Shown: positions 52,875 to 62,120 of the stretch, piece after piece
Layout of the letters: each line of letters opens with the position of its first letter
Numbering within the stretch: the first letter of the stretch is position 1
Assembly: GCF_000725425.1 (NCBI RefSeq)
Contig: NZ_CP006019.1
Location: forward strand, 682,001 to 746,000
Reading direction: 5' to 3'
From: Palaeococcus pacificus DY20341
GTDB lineage: Archaea; Methanobacteriota_B; Thermococci; Thermococcales; Thermococcaceae
DNA length: 64,000 nucleotides
The notes under the pieces: generated by a model
Databases searched by the model: none
What the model was told of the DNA's origin: nothing
What the model saw: the letters and a program-made list of their open reading frames with translations, nothing else
Translations under genes and position numbers: made by a program

Positions 52875-53492
52875 ATGGAGGGCTATAGAACACTCAAAGG
52901 AATCGGAACTGTTGAAAAAACTTTCAAAGATTCGGTCTTCATAGGTTATGCCTCGCCAGCTAAGAGCGAAGAGGAAGCAAAGGCATTCATAGCAAAGATT
53001 AAAGCTTACCACAGCGACGCTACACATAACGTTTCGGCATATCTAATTAATGATGGATCGAAGTTTGCGGTGCGCTATGACGATGATGGAGAGCCAAAGG
53101 GAAGTGCAGGGAAGCCTGTTCTCAAGGTTATTCAAAATAAAGGCCTCAGCAATGTTGTTGTCGTTGTGACGCGATACTTTGGTGGGACTAAGCTCGGCTA
53201 TGGCGGTTTGGTTAAGGCATATTCAGAGACAGCGAGCGGGGCAATAGAAAATGCTGGAATTCTTGAGGTCTATGAGAAGGAATACTTTGAGGTGCGCTTT
53301 CCTTACAGCCTGTTTCACACTGTTAAAAGCACCCTTGAAGGTAAAGGAGAAGTCGTGGAGGAGCACTACGACGAGTTCGTTACTTTTAAAGTGGCTATAA
53401 GAAAAGGGGAAGCTGATGGGTTGATTGAGACCATTGTAAATGTCACGAAGGGGAAAGCAAGGGTTAGAAAGTTATGGTGGGAGAAACCCTAA
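52875..53492 (+). CDS. YigZ/IMPACT-family protein (UPF0029)
   Basis: A 205-residue protein: IMPACT domain with FIGYASPAKSEEEAKAFIAKIKAYHSDATHNVSAYLI, DDDGEPKGSAGKPVLKVI and VVVVTRYFGGTKLGYGGLVKAY, then a ferredoxin-like DUF1949-type C-terminal domain. The eukaryotic IMPACT protein regulates GCN2, but the molecular role in archaea and bacteria is unknown. ATG 52875 is chosen on family start (MEGYRTLKGIG). It is the last gene before the CRISPR leader. Confidence 0.88.
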   Translation: MEGYRTLKGIGTVEKTFKDSVFIGYASPAKSEEEAKAFIAKIKAYHSDATHNVSAYLINDGSKFAVRYDDDGEPKGSAGKPVLKVIQNKGLSNVVVVVTRYFGGTKLGYGGLVKAYSETASGAIENAGILEVYEKEYFEVRFPYSLFHTVKSTLEGKGEVVEEHYDEFVTFKVAIRKGEADGLIETIVNVTKGKARVRKLWWEKP

Positions 53493-53976
53493 CTGAAGGT
53501 TTTTCGATGCAAGCTCTAAATTTTTGTTTTTCTCGACTCTAGCTATTCTGGTTATATTTTAATGAATAAGACTCTAAAAATACATTGTGAGTGTTTAGTA
53601 ATTCAAGGTTATTAAATCACTTTTTGGTATAAATCTCATCGATTTTTATAACGTTTTAAATATATACATTTGAAACCGGGGGTTGAGAGAGCTCTTTTTA
53701 TAGACATCCTCATAAAAAACTGGCCTTTTTTAATTTCAGGACTTTCTAAATGATATTGCTGAGCTTAGGCCTTTGTTTGGCCGTTGGAAGTCTTATGAAC
53801 ATTCTCGTTCATTATTCTAAAGGCTTTTTTTGAAATTTTAGCTTTTACATTGGCGATTATATAATGTTTGAATTTGGAGCCACTTAGAGCTTAATTTTTT
53901 ACCCCTTTGCCATAAGACTTTTATAGTTAAAGCCCATTTAGTTCCCTATTAGAGATTTAAAGGAAAATCTGCTCCT
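53493..53976 (+). promoter_or_regulatory. CRISPR leader
   Basis: 484 bases without a gene, AT-rich with many T and A runs (such as TTTTTATAACGTTTTAAATATATA near 53640). CTTTTATAGTTAA at 53918-53930 is a likely TATA box, placing the start of pre-crRNA about 25 bases before the first repeat at 53977. It is on the side opposite the truncated terminal repeat, which fits a leader. Leaders of Thermococcales arrays are about this length. Confidence 0.75.
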
Positions 53977-56900
53977 GTTCCAATAAGACTTTAGAAGTAT
54001 TGAAAGTTGGGGAAAAAGAAGAGTTCAAAGAAGAAGAACAGCGTTCCAATAAGACTTTAGAAGTATTGAAAGTTTTAATAATGTCTAGCTCTTTGAATTG
54101 TTCAAAAGAGTTCCAATAAGACTTTAGAAGTATTGAAAGTTGTAGAGACTTCTAGTTCACTGTCGGCTTTTGAAAGTTCCAATAAGACTTTAGAAGTATT
54201 GAAAGAACGCGGAGAACTTTGTGGAATTTTTAGGAATTTCGAGGTTCCAATAAGACTTTAGAAGTATTGAAAGATCGGGCAGGTTGCGGAGTGGGTAGTT
54301 GAAAAAGTGGTTCCAATAAGACTTTAGAAGTATTGAAAGCTCTGGCGTGAGAGGTGCAAAGTTTGCAAAGATATTAGTTCCAATAAGACTTTAGAAGTAT
54401 TGAAAGCACTCAAGGCGTTGCAGCACATTGAGATTGAGATCCGGTTCCAATAAGACTTTAGAAGTATTGAAAGTCATCTTTAGCATGAAGTAGCTCAAAG
54501 GAGTGTTTGGTTCCAATAAGACTTTAGAAGTATTGAAAGGACAACATTAAGTGCCTCCCTCGTTTTAGTATAGATCGTTCCAATAAGACTTTAGAAGTAT
54601 TGAAAGTCGTAATCATAGAGATAAAACGTTCCTGTCCATGATGGAGAGTTCCAATAAGACTTTAGAAGTATTGAAAGCGTATCTAAGCACGTCTTGAGGA
54701 TTATCGGCGCTCTTGAGGTTCCAATAAGACTTTAGAAGTATTGAAAGTAAAGTCTTCGTTTTTGCTAAAAAGCCTATCATGCTGTTCCAATAAGACTTTA
54801 GAAGTATTGAAAGACATTTGTCGTTACAACTGCGAAGTTCTCAAATGAGAGTTCCAATAAGACTTTAGAAGTATTGAAAGGGCTTTTGATCCTGCTACTA
54901 TGCCATAGCTAACTAAGTTCCAATAAGACTTTAGAAGTATTGAAAGGGCTGAAACCAGGCTCATAGTCTTTGGCCAGGTTGCTGTTCCAATAAGACTTTA
55001 GAAGTATTGAAAGAGGGAAATGGTAGCTGAGCCTGCCCCTGCTGTGCAGCAGGTTCCAATAAGACTTTAGAAGTATTGAAAGCACAAGGACGAATGCGAG
55101 GAATTTTGGGACTTGGATGTTCCAATAAGACTTTAGAAGTATTGAAAGAATTGTAGAGGGCGCACAACTGCGCTCTTGAGGAGAGGAAGGGTTCCAATAA
55201 GACTTTAGAAGTATTGAAAGCGAAGAATTGAAGCTAAAGAACACGCAAGCGCACTATGTTCCAATAAGACTTTAGAAGTATTGAAAGGGGGACATGATTA
55301 TGTTTCTGAATGGACAGGCAGAACGTTCCAATAAGACTTTAGAAGTATTGAAAGAAAGACATATTAGAAGGATTATTAAGGCGTTTGAAGGTTCCAATAA
55401 GACTTTAGAAGTATTGAAAGCTCATCAGAGCACTATGAGGAGGAGTTCAAGGCTGCGTTCCAATAAGACTTTAGAAGTATTGAAAGAAGATGAAGGTTGA
55501 AAGAAAAGATTTGATTGGGTTGGTTCCAATAAGACTTTAGAAGTATTGAAAGAGATATTCCTAACTCTTTTGCTATTTGTGATGCTGAGTTCCAATAAGA
55601 CTTTAGAAGTATTGAAAGAGATTAATTGAGAAAGTCCCAAAAATTGAGAGAAAGTTCCAATAAGACTTTAGAAGTATTGAAAGACAATAGAAGAAGCGGT
55701 CGAGTGGCTTAAGGAAAAGGTTCCAATAAGACTTTAGAAGTATTGAAAGCTGGCGAATACACCCACAGAGATGGCGAGGTACATGGTTCCAATAAGACTT
55801 TAGAAGTATTGAAAGCTCATTGTGGAGAAGTTAATTGAAGTTTCAGCAGGTTCCAATAAGACTTTAGAAGTATTGAAAGTTTTATGGCTCTTGGACTACT
55901 AGCGAGGAGGAGTTTGGTTCCAATAAGACTTTAGAAGTATTGAAAGTCTGGAACATTCACGCTGATAACTGAGCGTGTGAACGTTCCAATAAGACTTTAG
56001 AAGTATTGAAAGAGCTTGATTAGAGTTGAAAAGCAGATTGCGGGGCTTAGTTCCAATAAGACTTTAGAAGTATTGAAAGCTCAGGATTAAGACGAGGAGG
56101 CTCCTCTTCTTCCCAGTTCCAATAAGACTTTAGAAGTATTGAAAGCTGAGAGTTCAAGAGTATCTAAAAGTTCAAAGCGTGTTCCAATAAGACTTTAGAA
56201 GTATTGAAAGCGCCGCAGGAGCTCGATTATGATTTGTTCTGGTTTTTCGTTCCAATAAGACTTTAGAAGTATTGAAAGACGCGGGCGGAGCGGGCTAATT
56301 ATCTTTTAAGACGTGTTCCAATAAGACTTTAGAAGTATTGAAAGACTGCTTTCTCAAGCTCCTTCACGAACTTCAACTCCTCGTTCCAATAAGACTTTAG
56401 AAGTATTGAAAGATACGGGTTTCATGAAGCAGAGAAAGGAAGCGCAAGGTTCCAATAAGACTTTAGAAGTATTGAAAGTTACAGCTGATGGAATCAATAA
56501 TGAACTCAATACAAAGTTCCAATAAGACTTTAGAAGTATTGAAAGTTACAGCTGATGGAATCAATAATGAACTCAATACAAAGTTCCAATAAGACTTTAG
56601 AAGTATTGAAAGTTACAGCTGATGGAATCAATAATGAACTCAATACAAAGTTCCAATAAGACTTTAGAAGTATTGAAAGTTCACCACCTCCTTAACGGCT
56701 CTCACGCTCCTTCTTCTGTTCCAATAAGACTTTAGAAGTATTGAAAGGCATTTAGACTAATCACTGCTGAAACTATCCACCAAGTTCCAATAAGACTTTA
56801 GAAGTATTGAAAGCAAAGAGGAAGGAGGGCGATAGCATGAGTAGATTTGTTCCAATAAGACTTTAGAAGTATTGAAAGCTTGCAAGAGGGAAGCTCTTCA

Positions 56901-57464
56901 TCATACGTTGAGCCTGGTTCCAATAAGACTTTAGAAGTATTGAAAGTGGAGTGTTTTGTTTCAAGAGTGGCAAGAATCTGAGGTTCCAATAAGACTTTAG
57001 AAGTATTGAAAGTATTTCGTTGGTTGGCTACCAGCACAGCTTATCTTTGGGTTCCAATAAGACTTTAGAAGTATTGAAAGTACATTCTTCTCATTGAGTT
57101 GTATAGGCTCTATCGAGTTCCAATAAGACTTTAGAAGTATTGAAAGCAGTGCAATGTTTGTAGGTCTAAGAGAGCAATGGACTGTTCCAATAAGACTTTA
57201 GAAGTATTGAAAGGCTGGAATGGATGCAGTTAATAGCGTTGTTTTGAAAGTTCCAATAAGACTTTAGAAGTATTGAAAGACTGTCGTCGATGAACAGGAA
57301 ATGATCTTACTTCAATGGTTCCAATAAGACTTTAGAAGTATTGAAAGTGCTGCCTCCTCTACATCCTCCATTTCGAGAATTGGAGTTCCAATAAGACTTT
57401 AGAAGTATTGAAAGTCTGATGATACTCAATCATCGGGTGGGGGGGCAACAAAGTTCCAATAAGA
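53977..57464 (+). CRISPR. CRISPR array: 52 complete repeats plus one truncated terminal repeat
   Basis: A 30-base repeat starts GTTCCAATAAGACTT and ends AGAAGTATTGAAAG. I counted 52 complete copies starting from 53977 to 57385, and a final partial copy at 57453-57464 that keeps only GTTCCAATAAGA. Spacers are mostly 36 to 38 bases, up to 42. All full copies I read were identical. Three consecutive spacers at 56479-56515, 56546-56582 and 56613-56649 are the same sequence. Leader on the left and degenerate repeat on the right give transcription in the plus direction. There are no cas genes in the window, so the type cannot be told here; the GTTCCAATAAGAC...GAATTGAAAG-like repeat is typical of Pyrococcus/Thermococcus arrays served by type I and III systems. 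Confidence 0.98.
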
Positions 57465-57507
57465 TTACTCCCCAGTGTGCTGTTAAGGTTCAGGAACTAA
57501 AGATGCA

Positions 57508-57515
57508 TTTATAAG
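57508..57515 (+). promoter_or_regulatory. TATA box of the M20 peptidase gene
   Basis: TTTATAAG, 32 bases before the TTG start; it lies right after the truncated repeat and marks the end of the CRISPR locus. Confidence 0.5.
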
Positions 57516-57546
57516 CTTTTAAAGCAATCCAATTTTGGTGAGTAGG

Positions 57547-58602
57547 TTGAAAGCTGAGAGAGCGAAGGAAATTTTGGTACATCTTTTAGAAATTCCCTCC
57601 CCGTCTGGACATGAAGATAGAGTTGCACTCCACATAATGGAGTTCCTCCACAAGCTCGATTACGATGTTCATATAGAGAGTGACGGCGAGATAATAGATT
57701 TGGTTGTAAACCCTGATGCTGAGCTTTTCTTTGAGGTGCACATGGACACCATACCCATTAGAATTAAACCCTTTGTGAGGGGAAATATGGTCTATGGAAC
57801 TGGAGCGAGCGACATAAAAGGCGGCATAGCAAGTGTTCTCCTAATGCTCGAAAACCTAAGAAGGCTCAAACAAGACCTAAACGTTGGAGTGGTCTTCGTA
57901 AGCGACGAAGAGCATGGGGGTAGGGGAAGCGCACTTTTCATGGAGCGCTATAAACCCAAAATGGCTGTTGTTTTAGAGCCTACTGACTTAGAAGTGCATA
58001 TAGCCCATGCCGGGAATATAGAGGCTTACTTCGAGGTTGATGGCAAAGAGGCTCACGGTGCTTGTCCAGAGAGTGGTGAAAACGCTATAGAGCTAACTTA
58101 CAAGATGCTTGAGAAGCTCAAAGCTTTAGAGCCATTTAAGAAGAGGGGCAAGTATTTTGATCCGCATGTAGGCCTGCAGGAGCTCATATGTGAGAACCCT
58201 TACTACTTAATACCCAGCCTCTGCAAAGGGCGTTTAGAGGCCCGTCTCCTCCCGGATCAAGAAGTTGAGGATGTTTTAGACCTCTTCGAACCAATTTTAG
58301 AGGAATACACTCTAAGATATGAGTACACAGAGATATGGGATGGCTATGAGCTTGAGGATGATGAGGAGATAGTGCAAATAGCAAAGCAGGCGATGGAAAG
58401 AACAGGCTTAGATGAATTTGGTGCTATGAGAAGCTGGACCGATGCAATAAACTTCGTATACAACGGCACGAGAACAATAGTTTTTGGGCCCGGCAATTTG
58501 GACATCTCCCACACGAAGAACGAGCACATAGACGTTAGGGACATCGTGAGCGCGAGCGAGTTTTTAATGGAAATAAATGAAATATATGGGAAGGGAAGAT
58601 AG
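57547..58602 (+). CDS. M20-family peptidase (LysK/ArgE-like)
   Basis: A 351-residue zinc hydrolase. Motifs: IPSPSGHEDRVA, EVHMDTIPI (His/Asp), GTGASDIKGGIASVLLML, FVSDEEHGGRGSALF (catalytic Glu pair), and the C-terminal ISHTKNEHIDVRD (His). This length and pattern match archaeal [LysW]-lysine/ornithine hydrolases, yet no lys cluster is near. Start TTG 57547 is preferred because GGTGAG stands four bases before it, the spacing seen in the thi operon. Confidence 0.88.
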   Translation: MKAERAKEILVHLLEIPSPSGHEDRVALHIMEFLHKLDYDVHIESDGEIIDLVVNPDAELFFEVHMDTIPIRIKPFVRGNMVYGTGASDIKGGIASVLLMLENLRRLKQDLNVGVVFVSDEEHGGRGSALFMERYKPKMAVVLEPTDLEVHIAHAGNIEAYFEVDGKEAHGACPESGENAIELTYKMLEKLKALEPFKKRGKYFDPHVGLQELICENPYYLIPSLCKGRLEARLLPDQEVEDVLDLFEPILEEYTLRYEYTEIWDGYELEDDEEIVQIAKQAMERTGLDEFGAMRSWTDAINFVYNGTRTIVFGPGNLDISHTKNEHIDVRDIVSASEFLMEINEIYGKGR

Positions 58603-58603
58603 C

Positions 58604-59863
58604 TCAGCTTTCTTCATTTTCTTCATCTTCGTCCTCTTCATCCTCTTTTTCGCCATGTTTGTTCTCTTCCATGTGCTCTCTGCCCTTCTTATGCTTTTCC
58701 ATCTCTTCGTATTCCTTCTTCTCTTTCCATTTCATTCTCAAAGTGAGCTTCTCCTTGTGCAGCCTCTCCTTTATAATGTCTTTAAGCTCATCTAAGGTCT
58801 GGAGTGCGGTTTGGTAATCCCCGCTCTCGTATGCCTCTTCTGCTTTTTCGAGGAGTGCCTTCTCGACAGTAACATTTAGGCCAAACTCTTCCATAGTGTC
58901 TATTATTTCTTCAAGCTTTTCAAGCTGTATTTCGATTTTCGCTGTTTGGTTTGTTTTGAGTACCTTCTCCACGTGCTCGTTTGCGAACCTTATGACAATC
59001 TCTGCGTGGCTCTTTGCCGCTGTGGCTAAACCGTATGCCCTGCCATACTTGCCTTCATCATAAGCTTCTTTTGCTTCTTCAAGCTTTTCTTCCGCTAGAT
59101 CGAGCAGCCTCTCCGCACTTGGGATGTCTATCTCATCGACAAGTGTTTTAGCGAGCATCGTTTTGTTCTCGGCTATTTCAATTGCCTCCCATGCCACATC
59201 AGCTGTGATATTAGCCATGTCCTCGGTTATGTTGGCCTTAATCTCCTTTTCGATTTCGACTTCAACTTCTTTTGTAACGTTCTCTGAAAGTGGAGTCTTG
59301 ATTATAATTACGTGGCTAACTTTGATGACAGCCAGTATCTTAATCTGTTCTTCTGTGTTATCATCGTTAACATACACAGGTATTACCATCTTTGAAATTT
59401 TTACTTTCTTTATTGCCCCAAAGTCGTTCCCATGAGCTATTACTATTTTGACGTTCTCCAACAGGTCGGGGTAGTTCTCTATTATATACTGGAGCACTGC
59501 AATGTTTGTTTCAAACCTGTTCTTTCCCCAGAGTCTCGCATAGGAGATTCCCACTTCATCTAAATCCTCCTCATACGCCTTTGGAACTGCAGCTGGACCG
59601 CCTATAATCAGCACCTCGTCGGGGCTGGCGGTGACTAGCTCCGCTGTGACGTTTGGGTTGTAAATCCCCCATGGAGTCACCACGACGGAGACGTTCAAGC
59701 TTTCAGCGAGCTTTTCTGCTAATGTATAATCGGCTTCATTATCACTCACGAGGATTATCAGATTTAAGCTGTTTGTCTGTGTGCTCTGGGCCTTGATGAG
59801 TGGCACTGAACTCGCTAAAACCAAAACTCCAAACACGAATGCTATCACTTTTTTCCACACCAT
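58604..59863 (-). CDS. Secreted CWB2-type surface protein with helical domain
   Basis: A 419-residue exported protein. Signal peptide VWKKVIAFVFGVLVLASSVPLIKAQ (cleavage near residue 26). About 35-130 resembles one cell-wall-binding repeat 2: LNLIILVSDNEADYTLAEKLAESL, DEVLIIGGPAAVPKAYEEDL and RLWGKNRFETNIAVLQYII, the hallmark of this domain. Then comes a helical region (VDEIDIPSAERLLDLAEEKLEEAKEAYDEG and a similar LLEKAEEAYESGDYQTALQTLDEL pair) and a C-terminal His/Lys/Glu tail. CWB2 domains are best known from bacterial S-layer proteins; here it must act on the archaeal S-layer or cell surface. ATG 59863 follows GAGGTGATAAGT. Confidence 0.85.
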   Translation of the reverse strand: MVWKKVIAFVFGVLVLASSVPLIKAQSTQTNSLNLIILVSDNEADYTLAEKLAESLNVSVVVTPWGIYNPNVTAELVTASPDEVLIIGGPAAVPKAYEEDLDEVGISYARLWGKNRFETNIAVLQYIIENYPDLLENVKIVIAHGNDFGAIKKVKISKMVIPVYVNDDNTEEQIKILAVIKVSHVIIIKTPLSENVTKEVEVEIEKEIKANITEDMANITADVAWEAIEIAENKTMLAKTLVDEIDIPSAERLLDLAEEKLEEAKEAYDEGKYGRAYGLATAAKSHAEIVIRFANEHVEKVLKTNQTAKIEIQLEKLEEIIDTMEEFGLNVTVEKALLEKAEEAYESGDYQTALQTLDELKDIIKERLHKEKLTLRMKWKEKKEYEEMEKHKKGREHMEENKHGEKEDEEDEDEENEES

Positions 59864-60156
59864 ACTTATCACCTCACTTTATTCCTATGAAAAACTCTTA
59901 TTTAAGCTTTTTTCACGAAATCGTCAACAAAAATTCATGTTTGTTTAAATAAAAGCATTCTTCATGCTTTTTTGCCTTCCAACTGTTAAAGAAAGTTTTT
60001 CAACGTTTATTAACGTTTAAACTCCATGGATAAATCTTGAGATTTGAAAATATGACATCAATATGCTGCTTTTTTATGTCACTGGACAGTTAAACCATTA
60101 ACATCCTCCAACAAGTTTAAATTTTTCAATGGAGAGGCTTTTTGGAGGTGGTGAGA
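59864..60156. other. 293-base intergenic region
   Basis: AT-rich, no open frame of note. It has AACGTT twice with a four-base spacer (near 60002-60017) making a dyad, and a TATA-like CAAGTTTAAATTTT (about 60111-60124) about 35 bases before the mtnA start. GGAGGTGGTGAGA is the ribosome binding site. Otherwise nothing recognised. Confidence 0.35.
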
Positions 60157-61218
60157 ATGAAGTACAAGCCCGAAGAGCTTACAAAGCTTCCGAGGAGTGT
60201 TCAGTTTAGGGAAGGTAAAGTCGTGCTCATAGACCAGCTCTTACTCCCAAGAGAGTTTAAAACTGTAGCATTGGAAACTGTTGATGAAGTAGCGAGAGCC
60301 ATAAAAACGCTTCAAGTTAGAGGTGCCCCAGCTATTGGAGCGGCAGCTGCTTATGGATTAGCACTTTTAGCTGAGACGAGTAAGGCAAAAAACAAGGATG
60401 AATTTTTTGATGAATTTTACAGAGCTTATGAGGTTCTCAAGAATACGAGACCAACAGCTGTAAATCTCTTTTGGGCTTTGAATAGGGTGAAAAAGGTTGT
60501 GGAAGAGCACCGTGAAGATTCCTTGGAGAGCATTAAACGCTTAATTGTTAGCGAAGCCCACAAAATAGCGGATGAAGACGTTGATGCGAATCTCAAGATG
60601 GGGCATTACGGAGCTGAGATCCTTGACGAAGGTAATGTTTTAACTCACTGTAACGCTGGAAGCTTAGCAACAGTTCACTTGGGAACCGTGGGAGCTGTCC
60701 TTAGAGTTATGCACAAAGAGGGGAAGCTCAAGCTTTTATGGGTTGATGAGACGAGGCCAGTTTTGCAGGGCGCTCGCCTTTCGGCTTGGGAGTATCACTA
60801 TGATGGGATTAGGCTAAAGCTCATAAGCGACAACATGGCTGGCTTTGTGATGCAGCAGGGGAAGGTAGACTACATCATAGTCGGTGCTGATAGAGTCGTT
60901 GCCAACGGTGATTTTGCTAATAAGATTGGCACATATTCCTTGGCGGTTTTGGCTAAAGAGCATGGAATTCCATTCTTTGTGGTTGCGCCAACGTCAACCA
61001 TTGACATGAGCCTCAAAAGTGGAAAGGAAATACCAATTGAAGAGAGGCCAAAGGAGGAAGTGCTAACTTGTGGAGGATGCAGAATAGCCCCCGATGTGGA
61101 TGTTTATAATCCCGCATTTGACGTCACACCCCACAAATACCTGACGGGTATAATAACGGAAAAAGGCGTTGTTTATCCACCATTTGAGAGGAATTTAAAG
61201 AGGCTTTTCAGGTCGTGA
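60157..61218 (+). CDS. mtnA: Methylthioribose-1-phosphate isomerase
   Basis: Converts 5-methylthioribose 1-phosphate to the ribulose form in methionine salvage; the fold is that of eIF2B-alpha. The 353 residues carry VRGAPAIGAAAAYGLAL, LTHCNAGSLATVHLGTVGAVL (catalytic Cys), DETRPVLQGARLSAWE, GADRVVANGDFANKIGTYSLA (catalytic Asp) and the C-terminal PAFDVTPHKYLTGIITEKGV. Distinct from the ribose-1,5-bisphosphate isomerase of archaeal AMP metabolism, which lacks some of these. ATG 60157 lies behind GGAGGTGGTGAGA. Confidence 0.93.
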   Translation: MKYKPEELTKLPRSVQFREGKVVLIDQLLLPREFKTVALETVDEVARAIKTLQVRGAPAIGAAAAYGLALLAETSKAKNKDEFFDEFYRAYEVLKNTRPTAVNLFWALNRVKKVVEEHREDSLESIKRLIVSEAHKIADEDVDANLKMGHYGAEILDEGNVLTHCNAGSLATVHLGTVGAVLRVMHKEGKLKLLWVDETRPVLQGARLSAWEYHYDGIRLKLISDNMAGFVMQQGKVDYIIVGADRVVANGDFANKIGTYSLAVLAKEHGIPFFVVAPTSTIDMSLKSGKEIPIEERPKEEVLTCGGCRIAPDVDVYNPAFDVTPHKYLTGIITEKGVVYPPFERNLKRLFRS

Positions 61219-61237
61219 CCTTATCCTTTTTAACTGT

Positions 61238-61278
61238 GCCGCCTGCAGATTGAAAAACTGGGGGCGGCTTTTGTTTTT
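61238..61278 (+). terminator. Hairpin terminator after mtnA
   Basis: GCCGCCTGCAG (61238-61248) pairs with CTGGGGGCGGC (61258-61268) through ten base pairs (one of them T-G) with a single mismatch and a nine-base loop, followed directly by TTTTGTTTTT (61269-61278). It begins 19 bases after the mtnA stop. Archaeal terminators usually need only T runs, so this stable hairpin is unusual. It stands before the next promoter, which fits a terminator rather than a leader element. Confidence 0.6.
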
Positions 61279-61296
61279 AAACTTTTCCGGCAAGGC

Positions 61297-61306
61297 TTAT
61301 ATAACT
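61297..61306 (+). promoter_or_regulatory. TATA box of the TIP26-like gene
   Basis: CTTATATAAC ends 30 bases before the ATG at 61337 and gives a leader of about ten bases with GGTGGTGATAG as ribosome binding site. Confidence 0.55.
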
Positions 61307-61336
61307 TCAAAACGAGTAGCACTTAGGTGGTGATAG

Positions 61337-62029
61337 ATGGGATACGAACAGCTGAGTCAAGAGCTGAAAAATGCCTATGTCAACGTTAGGAGCTTGGACG
61401 ACTATAGATGGGATTTATTTGAGGATAAAATTATCGGTGTGCACAAAAAGAGTGAGCTGCCGATTAGGATAAGGTTCGCTTCCGGTAGGGAAGAGGCTGA
61501 AAAGATGAGTGAGAATAAAGAAGGGTTTGGAATTGATGTCATTGTAGTTCCCAATAGAAGAACTTTTTATATTGACAACGGGGCATTCATATTGAGTGTT
61601 AACTACTTGCGTTCTCTCTTGGTGGATATAAACGACCACATAGTCTGGCATGGATTTAAGGTTATAGAAAAGGATGGGAACCTCGTCCAGGAGGACTTTT
61701 ATGAGTATCTAGGCGGCTTAATGGTGAGCCACATAAAGAACAATATGATAAGCGGGCAGGATTATCTTCTTTGGCAGTTCTATAAATGCGAGCACTGCGG
61801 AAAGTATGTTGATATAGACAGTGTTGCAAAGCACATGGAAGGGCACGGTGTCAGCTTAACGGATAAGAGCGAGGAGAAATACGAAGTCTTTGAGCTCAAC
61901 TTCATTAAGGGTAAAGTTTTCAACAAGTTCGGGAAGGAGGTTAAGGAGAGCGAGTTCAGCAGCGAAGCCAAGGCCTTCCTAAAAGATATGTTCAAAGATG
62001 TTCAACCCATAGAAGAGGAAGACTTTTAG
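61337..62029 (+). CDS. Probable TBP-interacting protein (TIP26-like)
   Basis: A 230-residue protein. The N-terminal part has alternating strands (RIRFASGREEAEKMSENK, IDVIVVPNRRTFYIDNGAF) like the nuclease-like fold of Thermococcus TIP26, and a short zinc finger CEHCGKYVDIDSVAKHMEGH at about 153-172. The acidic C-terminus ends EEEDF. TIP26 of T. kodakarensis binds TBP and blocks its binding to TATA DNA. Length and order fit, but I rely on memory of this family, so this is a moderate call. Confidence 0.6.
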   Translation: MGYEQLSQELKNAYVNVRSLDDYRWDLFEDKIIGVHKKSELPIRIRFASGREEAEKMSENKEGFGIDVIVVPNRRTFYIDNGAFILSVNYLRSLLVDINDHIVWHGFKVIEKDGNLVQEDFYEYLGGLMVSHIKNNMISGQDYLLWQFYKCEHCGKYVDIDSVAKHMEGHGVSLTDKSEEKYEVFELNFIKGKVFNKFGKEVKESEFSSEAKAFLKDMFKDVQPIEEEDF

Positions 62030-62120
62030 TATTCCTTCCCCCTTTTCAAACTTAAATCACTTTACGTTAGAAAACGAAGCTCTTTTAAATAGTTATGTAA
62101 GACTCTATTAAGGGGCACCG

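Noticed and set aside
53493-53976. Small cas or other gene hidden in the CRISPR leader.
   Set aside because: All frames are broken by stops, and the composition is that of a leader.
54909-57037. Several open frames on both strands inside the CRISPR array, with repeated FNTSKVLLE or SNKTLEVLK peptides.
   Set aside because: They are translations of the repeat; there is no ribosome binding site and the frames change with spacer length.
60002-60017. AACGTT-N4-AACGTT dyad before mtnA.
   Set aside because: Short and AT-rich, more than 130 bases from the start codon; no supporting second copy.
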